Part shown: piece after piece, positions 51,989 through 60,889 of the stretch
Layout: the number at the start of each line of letters is the position of its first letter
Position numbering within the stretch: the stretch's first letter is position 1
Source of the DNA: Streptomyces sp. NBC_01241
GTDB lineage: Bacteria; Actinomycetota; Actinomycetes; Streptomycetales; Streptomycetaceae
Direction: 5' to 3'
Length of the DNA stretch: 64,000 nt
Assembly (NCBI RefSeq): GCF_041435435.1
Contig: NZ_CP108494.1
Span: forward strand, 1,054,001 to 1,118,000
Translations under genes and position numbers: made by a program
Notes under the pieces: generated by a model
The model's input: only the letters and a program-made list of their open reading frames with translations
Told to the model about the DNA's origin: nothing
Database searches by the model: none

Positions 51989-53089
51989 ATGAGCTCACGC
52001 AGGCATTCGCCGGAATGCAGCGATGCCGGTGTGCGTCCGGGTGCGGAGGCGGGTGCGTCGGGGCCGTTCGTGCTCGCCGTGGACTCGGGCGGTTCCGGTC
52101 TGCGGGTGGCGCTGGGCGCCCTCGACAGGTCCGCTGCGGTGGGTACGACCGTCTGCGCCGAGCCGGTACGCACCGGACCCGCGGGCATCGACGCGGGCCA
52201 TCTGCTGGAACAACTGCTGCCCGCCGCCCGCCTGCTGCTGCATCGGCACGGCAGCAATAGTGGCAGCGGTGAAGGCTCCACGATCACCGCCGTGGCGATC
52301 GGCGCCGCCGGTATGGCGACGCTCGGCGGGCAGTTGCGCGCCGAGCTGCCCTCGGCCCTGGAGCAGGCGCTCGGCGTGCGCCGGCTGGCTCTCGCCGCCG
52401 ATGCCGTGACCGCGTACGCGGGTGCGGTCGGGCAGCTTCCGGGGGCGGTCGTCGCGGGCGGCACGGGCATGATCGCGCTGGGTACGGATCTGACGAGCTG
52501 GCGCCGGGCCGATGGCTGGGGGCATCTGCTGGGTGACAGCGGTGGCGGCGCCTGGATCGGGCGGGCCGGTCTCGATGCGGCCATGCGCGCCCATGACGGG
52601 CGGCGCGGTGGGTCCGCCCCGCTGCTGGCCCGGCTGGAGGCCGTGTTCGGGCCGGCGCCGGAGCTGCCGGGGCTGCTCTATCCGCGTACCGACCGGGCTG
52701 CCGTACTGGCCTCGTTCGCGCCCGAAGTGGCCGCGTGTGCCGGACACGATCCGGTCGCCGCAGGCATTCTGCGCGAAGCCGCCGGACATATCGCAGCGGC
52801 GGCCGCGGCGGTGTGCCCCAAGACCGGGGCCGACGACGAACCATGCGAAGTGGCCCTGACGGGCGGCCTGTTCCGGATGGGCGATCCGCTGCTCGTACCG
52901 CTGCGCGAGGAACTGTCCCGGCAGGTCCCGCGGGCACGGCCGGTCCCCGGTTCGGGTGATCCCCTGGCCGGGGCGCTGTCCATCGCCCAGGCGTTGGCCA
53001 CCGGCGATCTGCGGCTGCCCCGCCACCCGACGCTGCTTCACGTACCCGGTGAAGGGCCCGGGAAGGAGCCGGGACAGGCGCCCGGATAG
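51989..53089 (+). CDS. BadF/BadG/BcrA/BcrD-type ATPase, N-acetylglucosamine-kinase-like
   Basis: A 366-residue protein of the actin-like ATPase fold. VLAVDSGGSGLRVALG (about 28-43) is the phosphate-1 loop, AGGTGMIALG (about 152-161) is the phosphate-2 loop and ALTGGLFRMGDPL is the adenosine part. GWGHLLGDSGGGAWIGR is the signature of N-acetylglucosamine and N-acetylmuramate kinases. It is probably a sugar kinase. The start is ATG 51989 behind GGAG. Confidence 0.86.
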   Translation: MSSRRHSPECSDAGVRPGAEAGASGPFVLAVDSGGSGLRVALGALDRSAAVGTTVCAEPVRTGPAGIDAGHLLEQLLPAARLLLHRHGSNSGSGEGSTITAVAIGAAGMATLGGQLRAELPSALEQALGVRRLALAADAVTAYAGAVGQLPGAVVAGGTGMIALGTDLTSWRRADGWGHLLGDSGGGAWIGRAGLDAAMRAHDGRRGGSAPLLARLEAVFGPAPELPGLLYPRTDRAAVLASFAPEVAACAGHDPVAAGILREAAGHIAAAAAAVCPKTGADDEPCEVALTGGLFRMGDPLLVPLREELSRQVPRARPVPGSGDPLAGALSIAQALATGDLRLPRHPTLLHVPGEGPGKEPGQAPG

Positions 53090-53208
53090 GTACCGACAGA
53101 GCAGGAAAGTCGACCGGTAAGCCCCTCATCGGATAAAAGCGGACAGATGACGCCCGACCGCCCCCTCCCCGAACGGAGGGGTACCCAAAACCAGTAGCAT
53201 GCGGCGCC

Positions 53209-54132
53209 ATGAGCACCCCCACTGGGCCCGCTTCCGGCCTGCCTGTACGAATGCCGCGACCTCGCCAGTCCGGACGGCACCGCCGCCCGGAGCCCGTGGT
53301 CGCACCCGAGGGCGCTGCCGCGCTCGTTCTCGCCGTTCCCGGTACCCCCTCTTCGGCCACGCGGAGTCTGGCCGAAGAGGTGATCAGCATCGCCCGTTCC
53401 GAGCTGCCCGGCCTCAATGCCCGGGTCGGCTACCTCGACGGCGACGATGCCGAGTACCCGACGCTGTCGTCCGTACTCACCCACAGCGCCGCCGAGCGCG
53501 TCGCGCGCTACGAGCAGGCGCTGGCCGTCGGCCGCGAGGTCACCGAGCCCGAGGGGCCGTCCGCCGTCGTGGTGCCGCTGCTCGCGGGGCCGGACAGCGC
53601 TCTGATCCGGCGCATACGGCAGGCCGTGATGGACAGCGGTACGCAGGTCGAGCTGACCGATGTGCTCGGCCCGCACCCGCTGCTCGCCGAGGCACTGCAC
53701 GTACGGCTCTCCGAGGCCGGTCTCGCCCGCGCCGACCGTGCCAGGCTCTTCACCGTGGCGACGGCCGCGGATGGCATCGTGCTGGCCACCGTGGGTGGCG
53801 AGGAGGCCGTGCAGGCCGCCGGGATCACCGGCATGCTGCTCGCCGCCCGGCTCGCCGTACCGGTGATGGCCGCCGCACTCGACGTGGAGGGTTCCGTCGC
53901 GTCGATCGCCGAGCAGTTGACGGGTTCCGGCTCGGCGCAGCTCGCGCTCGCTCCGTACCTCGTCGGCCCCGAGGTGCCCGAGGGCCTGCTGGACGCCGCC
54001 TCGAAGGAGGTGGGTTGCGCGACGGCCGAGCCGCTCGGCGCGTATCCGGCGATCGGCAAGCTCGTGCTGTCGATGTACACGACGGCGCTCGGCATCGCGC
54101 CGGCCACGCCGCAGGGTGCGCAGGCGCACTGA
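53209..54132 (+). CDS. CbiX/sirohydrochlorin chelatase-like protein
   Basis: A 307-residue protein resembling the CbiX/SirB family in two halves: AALVLAVPGTPSSATRSLAEEVISIAR with the first beta-alpha unit, VVVPLLAGPDSALIRRIRQAV, and a second half from about 178 on (FTVATAADGIVLATVGG). The metal His of active chelatases (GHGS motif) is replaced by VPGT, so the chelatase activity is doubtful. It is probably a paralogue of unknown role. Confidence 0.7.
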   Translation: MSTPTGPASGLPVRMPRPRQSGRHRRPEPVVAPEGAAALVLAVPGTPSSATRSLAEEVISIARSELPGLNARVGYLDGDDAEYPTLSSVLTHSAAERVARYEQALAVGREVTEPEGPSAVVVPLLAGPDSALIRRIRQAVMDSGTQVELTDVLGPHPLLAEALHVRLSEAGLARADRARLFTVATAADGIVLATVGGEEAVQAAGITGMLLAARLAVPVMAAALDVEGSVASIAEQLTGSGSAQLALAPYLVGPEVPEGLLDAASKEVGCATAEPLGAYPAIGKLVLSMYTTALGIAPATPQGAQAH

Positions 54133-54206
54133 CCCGGTGCCGGTGTGCCCGGGGCCCTTCGTCCCGATCGTGCCGGGCTTGCGGGCCCTGGTGGCGCGTG
54201 TGCCCT

Positions 54207-54250
54207 CGATCGCCGGACGGGCTTGAATCTCCTGACCCGTCCGGCGATCG
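54207..54250. terminator. bidirectional hairpin terminator
   Basis: A perfect 15-bp stem (CGATCGCCGGACGGG with its complement) and a 14-base loop lie between the convergent CbiX-like and lactonase genes. Confidence 0.85.
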
Positions 54251-54280
54251 CGCAGTGCGTGGCGCGGTGGTCTCGTGATC

Positions 54281-55366
54281 TCAGGCGAAGATCACGCAGG
54301 ACGCGGCCGGGGCCTCCAGCGCGCCCGCGTGGTGCGGAACGCCGGTCGCCGGGTCGACGGCGAACCAGCTGACGTTCCCGGACCGCTCGTTGGCCGCGTA
54401 CAGCCATCGGCCGGTGGGGTCGAGCGCGAGGTCGCGCGGCCAGTGCCCGCCGCAGCCCACGGTCGTGACCAGGGTCGCTTGCTCGCCCGTCGCGTCGAGC
54501 GCGAGGACGGAGATGCTGTCGTGCCCCCGGTTGGCGGTCCAGAGGAACCGTCCGTCGTGCGAGACGACCACCTCCGACGGGTACGTCACCGGGGCCGTAC
54601 CGCCGGTCGGCTCCTCGGGCAGCACGGAGGTCTCACCGACCGGTTCGAGGACTCCCGTGGTGGCGTCCCACCTGCACGCGGTGACGGTCGGTTCGAGTTC
54701 GCTCAGGACGTAGGCATGGCCGCCCGCGGGGTGGAACGCCAGATGGCGTGGGCCGGTGCCCGGCCGCAGGGCCGTCTCGCCGTGCGTCCGCAGCACCCCA
54801 TTGGCCGGGTCGAGTGCGCAGATCCGTACGGAGTCGGTGCCGAGGTCCACGCTGAGCACCCAGTTCCCGGAGGGGTCCGGCAGCACCTGGTGGGCGTGCG
54901 GGGCCTGCTGGCGGCCGGGGTTCGGACCACTGCCCTCGTGCCGGAGCACGCTGGTGGCATCGCCCAGGGAGCCGTCGGCCCGCACGGACAGGACGCTGAC
55001 GCTGCCGGAGCCGTAGTTGGCGGTGAGCAGATGCCCGCCCGCGAGCGCGAGGTGGGTCGGACCGCTGCCTTCGACCGGTCGGATCTCGCCGATCGGCTGC
55101 GGCACATCGCCGGTGATGTCGAGTGCGGCGGCCGCGCCGTGTTCGGTCTCACTGACCGTGTAGAGCACCCTGCCGCCCGGCCCCGGTCCGTGCCCCAGGA
55201 CGAGATACGAGGGATCGGGGACGGTGTCCGTCGCGCCGAGGACCGTCAGCGCCCCGGTCTCCCGGTCCACCGCGGCGACGGTGATTCCCCGCCCGCCCGC
55301 CGACGTGAACGACCCGATGAATGCCCGCCCCGCGCCGTTTGCGCTGCCCACCGCACTGCTTGTCAT
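54281..55366 (-). CDS. lactonase family beta-propeller (6-phosphogluconolactonase type)
   Basis: A 361-residue seven-bladed propeller of the YbhE/Pgl family. GRAFIGSFTSAGGRGITVAAV begins it, then SYLVLGHGPGPGGRVLYTV, NPGRQQAPHAHQVLPDPSGN (about 147-166), RHLAFHPAGGHAYVL and TYPSEVVVSHDGRFLWTANRG. The HxHQ region and the Arg-containing loop are typical of the family. It may hydrolyse 6-phosphogluconolactone or another sugar lactone. The start is ATG 55366 behind GAGGGG. Confidence 0.85.
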   Translation of the reverse strand: MTSSAVGSANGAGRAFIGSFTSAGGRGITVAAVDRETGALTVLGATDTVPDPSYLVLGHGPGPGGRVLYTVSETEHGAAAALDITGDVPQPIGEIRPVEGSGPTHLALAGGHLLTANYGSGSVSVLSVRADGSLGDATSVLRHEGSGPNPGRQQAPHAHQVLPDPSGNWVLSVDLGTDSVRICALDPANGVLRTHGETALRPGTGPRHLAFHPAGGHAYVLSELEPTVTACRWDATTGVLEPVGETSVLPEEPTGGTAPVTYPSEVVVSHDGRFLWTANRGHDSISVLALDATGEQATLVTTVGCGGHWPRDLALDPTGRWLYAANERSGNVSWFAVDPATGVPHHAGALEAPAASCVIFA

Positions 55367-55496
55367 CGCACTGCCCCTCTTCGCCGAGTGACCACGGCCG
55401 TTCTCGCCGTCGTGATCTTCCGGGGGCGACGGTAGCAGTCGGCCCTTCAAGGTCTAGACCATGGTCTCGACCGCCGACGGGGTCCTCGGGGCGGCC

Positions 55497-57005
55497 TCAC
55501 GCACTGATCAGCGGGGCGCGCGGATCGCTGCGCAGCGGGGTGGCGAGTTCGGCGAGGGCCCGCTCCAGGCCGTGCAGATGGGCGAGCGCGGGTTCCGCGA
55601 CGGCCCGGTGTTCCGGGACGCCCGGCGAGCTCGCCCGGTGCGGCAGGTCCGGGGCCGTCAGTGCCTCCACGGCGGCCTCGACGCGCCAGCAGGCGGCGGC
55701 GAGGCGGGCGTCGTGGGATGCTTCCGGGTCCGCGGCGACGGAGGCCAGTCCGCGCACCTCCCGGGCGCAGGTGTCCAGCAGGGCGAGTACCTGCCGGGCG
55801 CGGGCCTTGCGGGCGCGCAGCGGACTCAGCGGGTGCACCAGCGGGGCCAGGGACAGCCGTACCCGTCCGAGGAGCGCCTCCAACTCGGCGATCCGGGGCG
55901 CGGGATCGGCGGTCGGCGAGCCCGAGAGCCGCGCCGCGGCCTCGGCTGTACAGGTGTGTACGCAGCGCAGGGCCCGCTGGATCCACGCGTCGGTCGTGGC
56001 GTGCGTGGTGACCGGCAGCACGAGGAGCACCGCGAGCATCGCGCCGAGCGCTCCGGCCGCGGTCTCGGTGAGCCGCAGCACGAGCAGGGCCGGGTCCAGC
56101 ACGCCGAGGAGTCCGTAGAGCGCCCCTGCCATCACCGTCACCGAGAACACCATCCAGGTGTAGGAGACCGAGGCGGTGTAGAAGATCCCGAAGACGCCGA
56201 CCGCGACGAGGACCGCACTGGGCACAGCCGCACCGTGCAGCGGAACGACGACGGCCAGGCCGATGGGGATGCCGATCAGTGTTCCCAGGATCCTGCGGAA
56301 GCCGCGTACCAGCGTCTCGCCGCGCGAGGCGGTGTTCACGAAGACCCACCAGGTGGCACCCACGGCCCAGTACCAGCGCTGCTCGGACAGGAGCAGTCCC
56401 GCCACGAGTGCCAGGGCTCCCCCGGTGGTCGCCTGAATCGCCTGGCGTGTGGTCGCGCGCGCCAGCCCCTTACCGGTCACCGGGGCGGGTACGGGGGCGG
56501 CGGCGGGCAGCCGTCGCTCGTAGCACCACAGCCCGAAACGGACCGTCGACGAGGCGAGCAGGGAGAGGGCGACCGCGGAGTACAGCTCGGGCAACTGGCC
56601 GGGCAGCGTGTGGAGGAACTGCGTGGTGAAGAAGGCCATGAACGCGAAGACGCCCAGCGAGTGGCCGCGCGGCCCCCATCGCCTGGCGTACACGCCCAGG
56701 CCCATGACCGCGAGGAACGCCGTGTCCCGCGCCAAGGGGTGGTCGTGCAGCGCGGCGGCGAGAGCGAGCACGGGGAAACCGGCGGCCGGCAGCAGGGCGG
56801 TGGTGATCGCCTGGGCGCGCACCGTGGTGTCCAGCACCGTGAACAGGGCCAGCAGCGCGGCGAGACCGCCGGTGATCGCCGCGACGAGCGAGTGACCGGC
56901 CAGGCCGCACAGCGCGACGGCCGAGCCGATGCCGAGGACGGCCCGGACACCGCTGCGCAGCCGCAGCCGGCCCGGGTCCGGGGAAACGAACATCCTCTTC
57001 AGCAC
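55497..57005 (-). CDS. FUSC-family aromatic-acid-exporter-type membrane protein
   Basis: A 502-residue protein with two groups of about six membrane segments separated by a soluble loop at about 180-215; the second group carries WYWAVGATWWVFVNTASRGETLVRGFRRILGTLIG, spanning about 231-265, the FUSC-like motif. The C-terminal 140 residues are soluble and helical. FUSC proteins include AaeB-type exporters. I chose GTG 57005 with GGGAG upstream; the frame stays open to 57119. Confidence 0.86.
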   Translation of the reverse strand: MLKRMFVSPDPGRLRLRSGVRAVLGIGSAVALCGLAGHSLVAAITGGLAALLALFTVLDTTVRAQAITTALLPAAGFPVLALAAALHDHPLARDTAFLAVMGLGVYARRWGPRGHSLGVFAFMAFFTTQFLHTLPGQLPELYSAVALSLLASSTVRFGLWCYERRLPAAAPVPAPVTGKGLARATTRQAIQATTGGALALVAGLLLSEQRWYWAVGATWWVFVNTASRGETLVRGFRRILGTLIGIPIGLAVVVPLHGAAVPSAVLVAVGVFGIFYTASVSYTWMVFSVTVMAGALYGLLGVLDPALLVLRLTETAAGALGAMLAVLLVLPVTTHATTDAWIQRALRCVHTCTAEAAARLSGSPTADPAPRIAELEALLGRVRLSLAPLVHPLSPLRARKARARQVLALLDTCAREVRGLASVAADPEASHDARLAAACWRVEAAVEALTAPDLPHRASSPGVPEHRAVAEPALAHLHGLERALAELATPLRSDPRAPLISA

Positions 57006-57291
57006 CGCATGCTCCCGCTTCTGCACACCGGTCCTGCGCACCGGCATGAAAAAGGCGCCGCGGGGATCCGCAGCGCCATCGACGGGTCCATCACAACATC
57101 TCTGCGACCTGTGGCTCAACCCGACAGGAGATCAATGGGCCATTGGCACAGATTTCAGGCGATTGCCTGCGCCACGGATAGGCCAACGGACCGGAACGGG
57201 ACCGAACCCCGCCCGTAACACCCCGGCATGTACGCATGTGGCCGTCGCGTGGCCGCGCGACTCGATGCCTCCTCGGCCGGGCGGGTGGCCA

Positions 57292-58611
57292 TCAGTACGG
57301 GGCAGGGGGCTGCGCGGGCAGTATCGCGGTCACTTCGTAGCCACCGTCGGGGGTGGCTCCCGCGGCGAGTTCGCCGCCCAGCATCGCGGTGCGCTCGCGC
57401 ATGCCGAGCAGGCCGTGGCCCGCGCCCGCCGAGGGCGGGGCGGCCCGGTCCGGCGAGGTGTTGGTGACCCGGACCGTGACGCCCGACGCGTGGTGGTCGA
57501 TCCCCACCCGCGCGTGCGCGCCCGGGGCATGACGCAGGGCGTTGCTGAGGGCCTCCTGCACGATGCGGAACGCCGAAAGCTCGACGCCCGGTGACAGGGG
57601 GCGAGGCTCTCCGGTGGTCTCGGTGGTGACGGTGAGCCCGGCGCCGCGCGCATTGGCGATCAGTTCGTCCAGCCGGTCGAGGGTGGGCTGGGGTGCGTGC
57701 CGGGCGGCCTGCGGCGTGGGGTCCTCGGAACGCAGCACTCCGAGGACCCGGCGCAGTTCGGTGAGCGCGTCGACCGCGTTCCTGCGAATGCCCTCGACGT
57801 TCTCCTTCAGCTCGTCGGACGGGTTCTCGACCAGGTGTGGGACGACCTGGGCCTGGATGGAGATGACCGACATGTGGTGGGCGACCACATCATGCAGTTC
57901 GCGGGCGATCCGGCTGCGTTCCTCCAGAAGGGTGCGCCGCGCGCGCTCCTCCGCGGTGAGTTCCTCCTGCACGACCAACTGCGTACGGGCCACTCCGAGA
58001 CCGCGGAGCGCGGCCCCGACCACCACCGAGGTGATGAGGACCCCGACGGCGAGACGGACGTCGCCGTGGTCGGGCCAGCGTCTGCTCGCTCCGCAGGCGA
58101 GTCCGACCAGCAGGGTGATCGTCAGGGTCTCGACCGCGATCCGGGGCCGGACCCGTAGGGCGAGCAGGAACAGCACCGCGGTCTGCAGCGCGATCCCGGC
58201 CGCGTCCCACGGGTACGTCACACCGCCGGGCACGGGGACTGTGGCGAACGGACCGGGGGCGGAGGCCGCGGCGAACGGGGTCACCACGATCATGACGAGC
58301 AAGAAGGCCCACCACGCCTGGACCGGGCGGAACAGCGCGGCGACGACCGCCGCCGACTGGATCCCGGCGAACAGGACGCCGAGCTGTATGCCCGTCCCGT
58401 AGCGGAAGGCGAACTGGTTGGTTTGGGCGATGAGCATGCCCACCGCGACCATCCCCAGCGGCACCGCGATCGCCGGCCGCCAGTCCAGCCAACGCGGCTG
58501 CCCCGGCTGCCCGTTCGGGTCGGCCGACCACGTCAGGAGATCCGTGCGCAGGGTACGGGGCACCGCCCGCAGCACCTGCGCCGACCGCTTGACCACGTCT
58601 CCCCGTTTCAT
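57292..58611 (-). CDS. sensor histidine kinase (HisKA_3), no adjacent response regulator
   Basis: A 439-residue kinase with about six N-terminal membrane segments (about 48-205), a coiled stretch, then ARELHDVVAHHMSVI (His240 phosphorylated) and a HATPase_c domain with EALSNALRHAPGAHAR and GHGLLGMRERTAMLGG. It belongs to the NarL-pairing group, whose partner is normally next to it. No response regulator gene is found on either side within the window. The start is ATG 58611 behind AAGGTG; GTG 58620 is an alternative. Confidence 0.9.
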   Translation of the reverse strand: MKRGDVVKRSAQVLRAVPRTLRTDLLTWSADPNGQPGQPRWLDWRPAIAVPLGMVAVGMLIAQTNQFAFRYGTGIQLGVLFAGIQSAAVVAALFRPVQAWWAFLLVMIVVTPFAAASAPGPFATVPVPGGVTYPWDAAGIALQTAVLFLLALRVRPRIAVETLTITLLVGLACGASRRWPDHGDVRLAVGVLITSVVVGAALRGLGVARTQLVVQEELTAEERARRTLLEERSRIARELHDVVAHHMSVISIQAQVVPHLVENPSDELKENVEGIRRNAVDALTELRRVLGVLRSEDPTPQAARHAPQPTLDRLDELIANARGAGLTVTTETTGEPRPLSPGVELSAFRIVQEALSNALRHAPGAHARVGIDHHASGVTVRVTNTSPDRAAPPSAGAGHGLLGMRERTAMLGGELAAGATPDGGYEVTAILPAQPPAPY

Positions 58612-58650
58612 GAGCCGCACCTTAGACCGGCCCTCGGTTGCCTGTCGGCC

Positions 58651-59814
58651 TCAGACATGCCGCGCCGCCTTTGCCCGTGCGGGACGGCGCTCGCGGACGA
58701 CCAGGCTGTTCCTCCGCGGCCGGCCCCGCTCGTGACCGCGGAACGCCGCGCAGCAGATCAACAGCGCCCCGGCGAACGCGGGCAGCCAGGCAAGCCGGGC
58801 GAGTACCCAGCCGGGATCGTCGGGGACGGTGTGCAGACCTTGCAGGGGCCCGCCCATCAGGAGGCCGGTGGCGGTGACCGCGATCATCGCGGTCTGGTGC
58901 CACAGGAAGACCGTCATCGCGGAGAGGTTCACCGTCGCCACCGCCGCCCAGAGGGCCGGGCGCCGCAGCGCCCGGCGCAGCGGGCCGAGCAGCAGCAGCG
59001 CCGCTCCGCACTGGGCGAGGCCGAAGGTGACCACGGCGAGCGTCGGCGGGTCGAGGTTGGAGATCTTCACGCCGGGGACTCCGACCATCGCCGCGGGGTA
59101 GCCGGCCAGGAGGACGAGTCCGGCGGTGGCGGCGGTTCCGCCGATCAGCAGCACCCAGCCGGTCCTGCGGCCGCACAGGTCGCCCCGGGCCCAGGCCGCG
59201 CCCAGGCAGTACGGAACCAGCCAGCCGGCCAGCACGTTGACGGAGGTGAACCCGCCGGGGGCGTCCAGGCCGAACCGGTAGAGGTCGGTGATCAGCACGA
59301 CGGCGAACGGCCACAGCGGATGCAGTCTCGCCACGAGCGGGGTCGCCGCGGTCAGCACCGCGAAGACCGCCAGGAACCAGAGCGGGGACCACACGAGCTT
59401 GCACAGCGCGCGCACGGTGTCCTGGTCCGCTCCCGAGGCGAGCATCATGCCCGCCGCCGCGGTCCATACGAGCAGCACGACGACCACCGGCCGCAGCAGC
59501 CGGGCCATCCGCGTGCGGAGCCACCGGCCGTAGCTCTCGCCCCGGGCGCGGGCGCAGGCGTAGCTCTTCGCACCGACCTGTCCACCGACCAGGAAGAAGA
59601 CGGCGAGGGTCTGGAACGCCCAGGAAACCGGGGTGAATCGGGGCATGTAGTGCAACGGGCTCGAACCGCGCATGGTGCCGCTGTCGACGACCAGCGCGGT
59701 CACCATCCAGTGGCCGAGAACGACGCCGAGGATGGCGAGGGCACGCAGCGCGTCGACGGCACGGTCGCGGTCGGCGGGAGTGGCGGATTCGATCCGCCGG
59801 ACGAAGTCACGCAT
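58651..59814 (-). CDS. acyltransferase-3 family membrane protein
   Basis: A 387-residue protein with about ten membrane segments and the acyltransferase-3 features: DALRALAILGVVLGHWMV (about 21-38) with the conserved RxLAI..V..H, AFQTLAVFFLVGGQV and RLLRPVVVVLLVW. The family transfers acyl groups to sugars or antibiotics across the membrane. It lies just upstream of the histidine kinase on the same strand, 39 bases apart; a shared transcript is likely. The start is ATG 59814 behind GGGAGAG. Confidence 0.87.
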   Translation of the reverse strand: MRDFVRRIESATPADRDRAVDALRALAILGVVLGHWMVTALVVDSGTMRGSSPLHYMPRFTPVSWAFQTLAVFFLVGGQVGAKSYACARARGESYGRWLRTRMARLLRPVVVVLLVWTAAAGMMLASGADQDTVRALCKLVWSPLWFLAVFAVLTAATPLVARLHPLWPFAVVLITDLYRFGLDAPGGFTSVNVLAGWLVPYCLGAAWARGDLCGRRTGWVLLIGGTAATAGLVLLAGYPAAMVGVPGVKISNLDPPTLAVVTFGLAQCGAALLLLGPLRRALRRPALWAAVATVNLSAMTVFLWHQTAMIAVTATGLLMGGPLQGLHTVPDDPGWVLARLAWLPAFAGALLICCAAFRGHERGRPRRNSLVVRERRPARAKAARHV

Positions 59815-60109
59815 GACGCTCTCCCAAGGGCTCTGCGGGCACGGCCGTTGCGGCCACGATCCGGACCATGGCGAGGGCTCCTTCCGTACCGGACGGCTTG
59901 CGGTGATTCGGCTACCGAAGCTATGGACGGGGCCCCGTAGTCCGCGTCACGCCGGAGTGTGAACCTTTTTCGTAGGTCTGGAGGACTACGGGTATGAGAC
60001 GGGTATGGGACGGGAGCCGGGCTGCGCCGGATCGGTGCGAACGGGCGGCCGACGGGCCGTTGGTACAGTCGCAGCCCGGATCGGCCTAACAGGAAGTGAC
60101 CAACGGACC

Positions 60110-60595
60110 ATGGCGGTGGACGCCCTCGACACCCGCATCCTGCGGTTGCTCATCGAGCAACCGCGTACCAGCGTCCGTGAGTACGCGCGCATCCTCTCCG
60201 TCGCCCGGGGCACCCTCCAGGCCCGGATCGACCGGCTGGAGCGGGACGGTGTGATCACCGGCACGGGACCGGTCCTGTCCCCCGCCGCGCTGGGTCACCC
60301 GGTGCTGGCCTTCGTTCATCTGGCGGTCACCCAGGGGCATCTGGACGAGGTCGGTGAGGCGCTCGCCGCGGTGCCGGAGATCGTCGAGGCCTTCTCGACC
60401 ACGGGCGGCGGCGATCTGCTGGCCCGGGTGGTGGCCCGCGACAACGGACATCTGGAGGATGTGATCCAGCGGCTGATCCGGCTGCCCGGCGTGGTCAGGA
60501 CGCGTACCGAGGTGGCGCTGCGCGAGCGGGTGCCGCACCGGCTGCTGCCGCTGGTCGAATCGGTGGGCCGCTCGGCCCCCGGGGGCCCGAAGTGA
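60110..60595 (+). CDS. Lrp/AsnC-family transcriptional regulator
   Basis: A 161-residue regulator. The helix-turn-helix is at about 4-50 (ALDTRILRLLIEQPRTSVRE and LARG.TLQARIDRLERDGVI). The C-terminal RAM/AsnC domain holds the ligand pocket (AFSTTGGGDLLARVVARDNG, about 99-118). The chosen start MAVDALDT has no strong ribosome binding site. The frame is open from 60005. Effector amino acid unknown. It is divergent from the acyltransferase gene. Confidence 0.88.
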   Translation: MAVDALDTRILRLLIEQPRTSVREYARILSVARGTLQARIDRLERDGVITGTGPVLSPAALGHPVLAFVHLAVTQGHLDEVGEALAAVPEIVEAFSTTGGGDLLARVVARDNGHLEDVIQRLIRLPGVVRTRTEVALRERVPHRLLPLVESVGRSAPGGPK

Positions 60596-60889
60596 TCACC
60601 GCGCCGGTTTGCCGGATACCCTGAACTCACCATACATTCCGCACTCTTCGTCTCTTTTCAACCGCAACGGCACGCTGGTTCCCAGCGAAAGTCCCTCGCT
60701 GCCAAGGATCTTGTACGGGGCGGAAGGGCCCTGTGGAGCACCTGAGAGCAGCGGGATGGCCACGCGGCGTGCCATCGAGGTCCGGCGGCCCGATATCCTG
60801 ATCACGCCGCGCGTCCCCTACCCGCCCCGACCCCCGTCGGGGCGCAGCCGTGGCAGTCGAACGGCCCACAATTCGAGATTGGTGCACAG
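60596..60889. other. intergenic stretch upstream of Ser/Thr kinase
   Basis: About 294 bases without a convincing gene. It contains the likely promoter of the kinase gene and AT-richer patches near 60640-60660, but no clear promoter hexamers. Confidence 0.4.
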
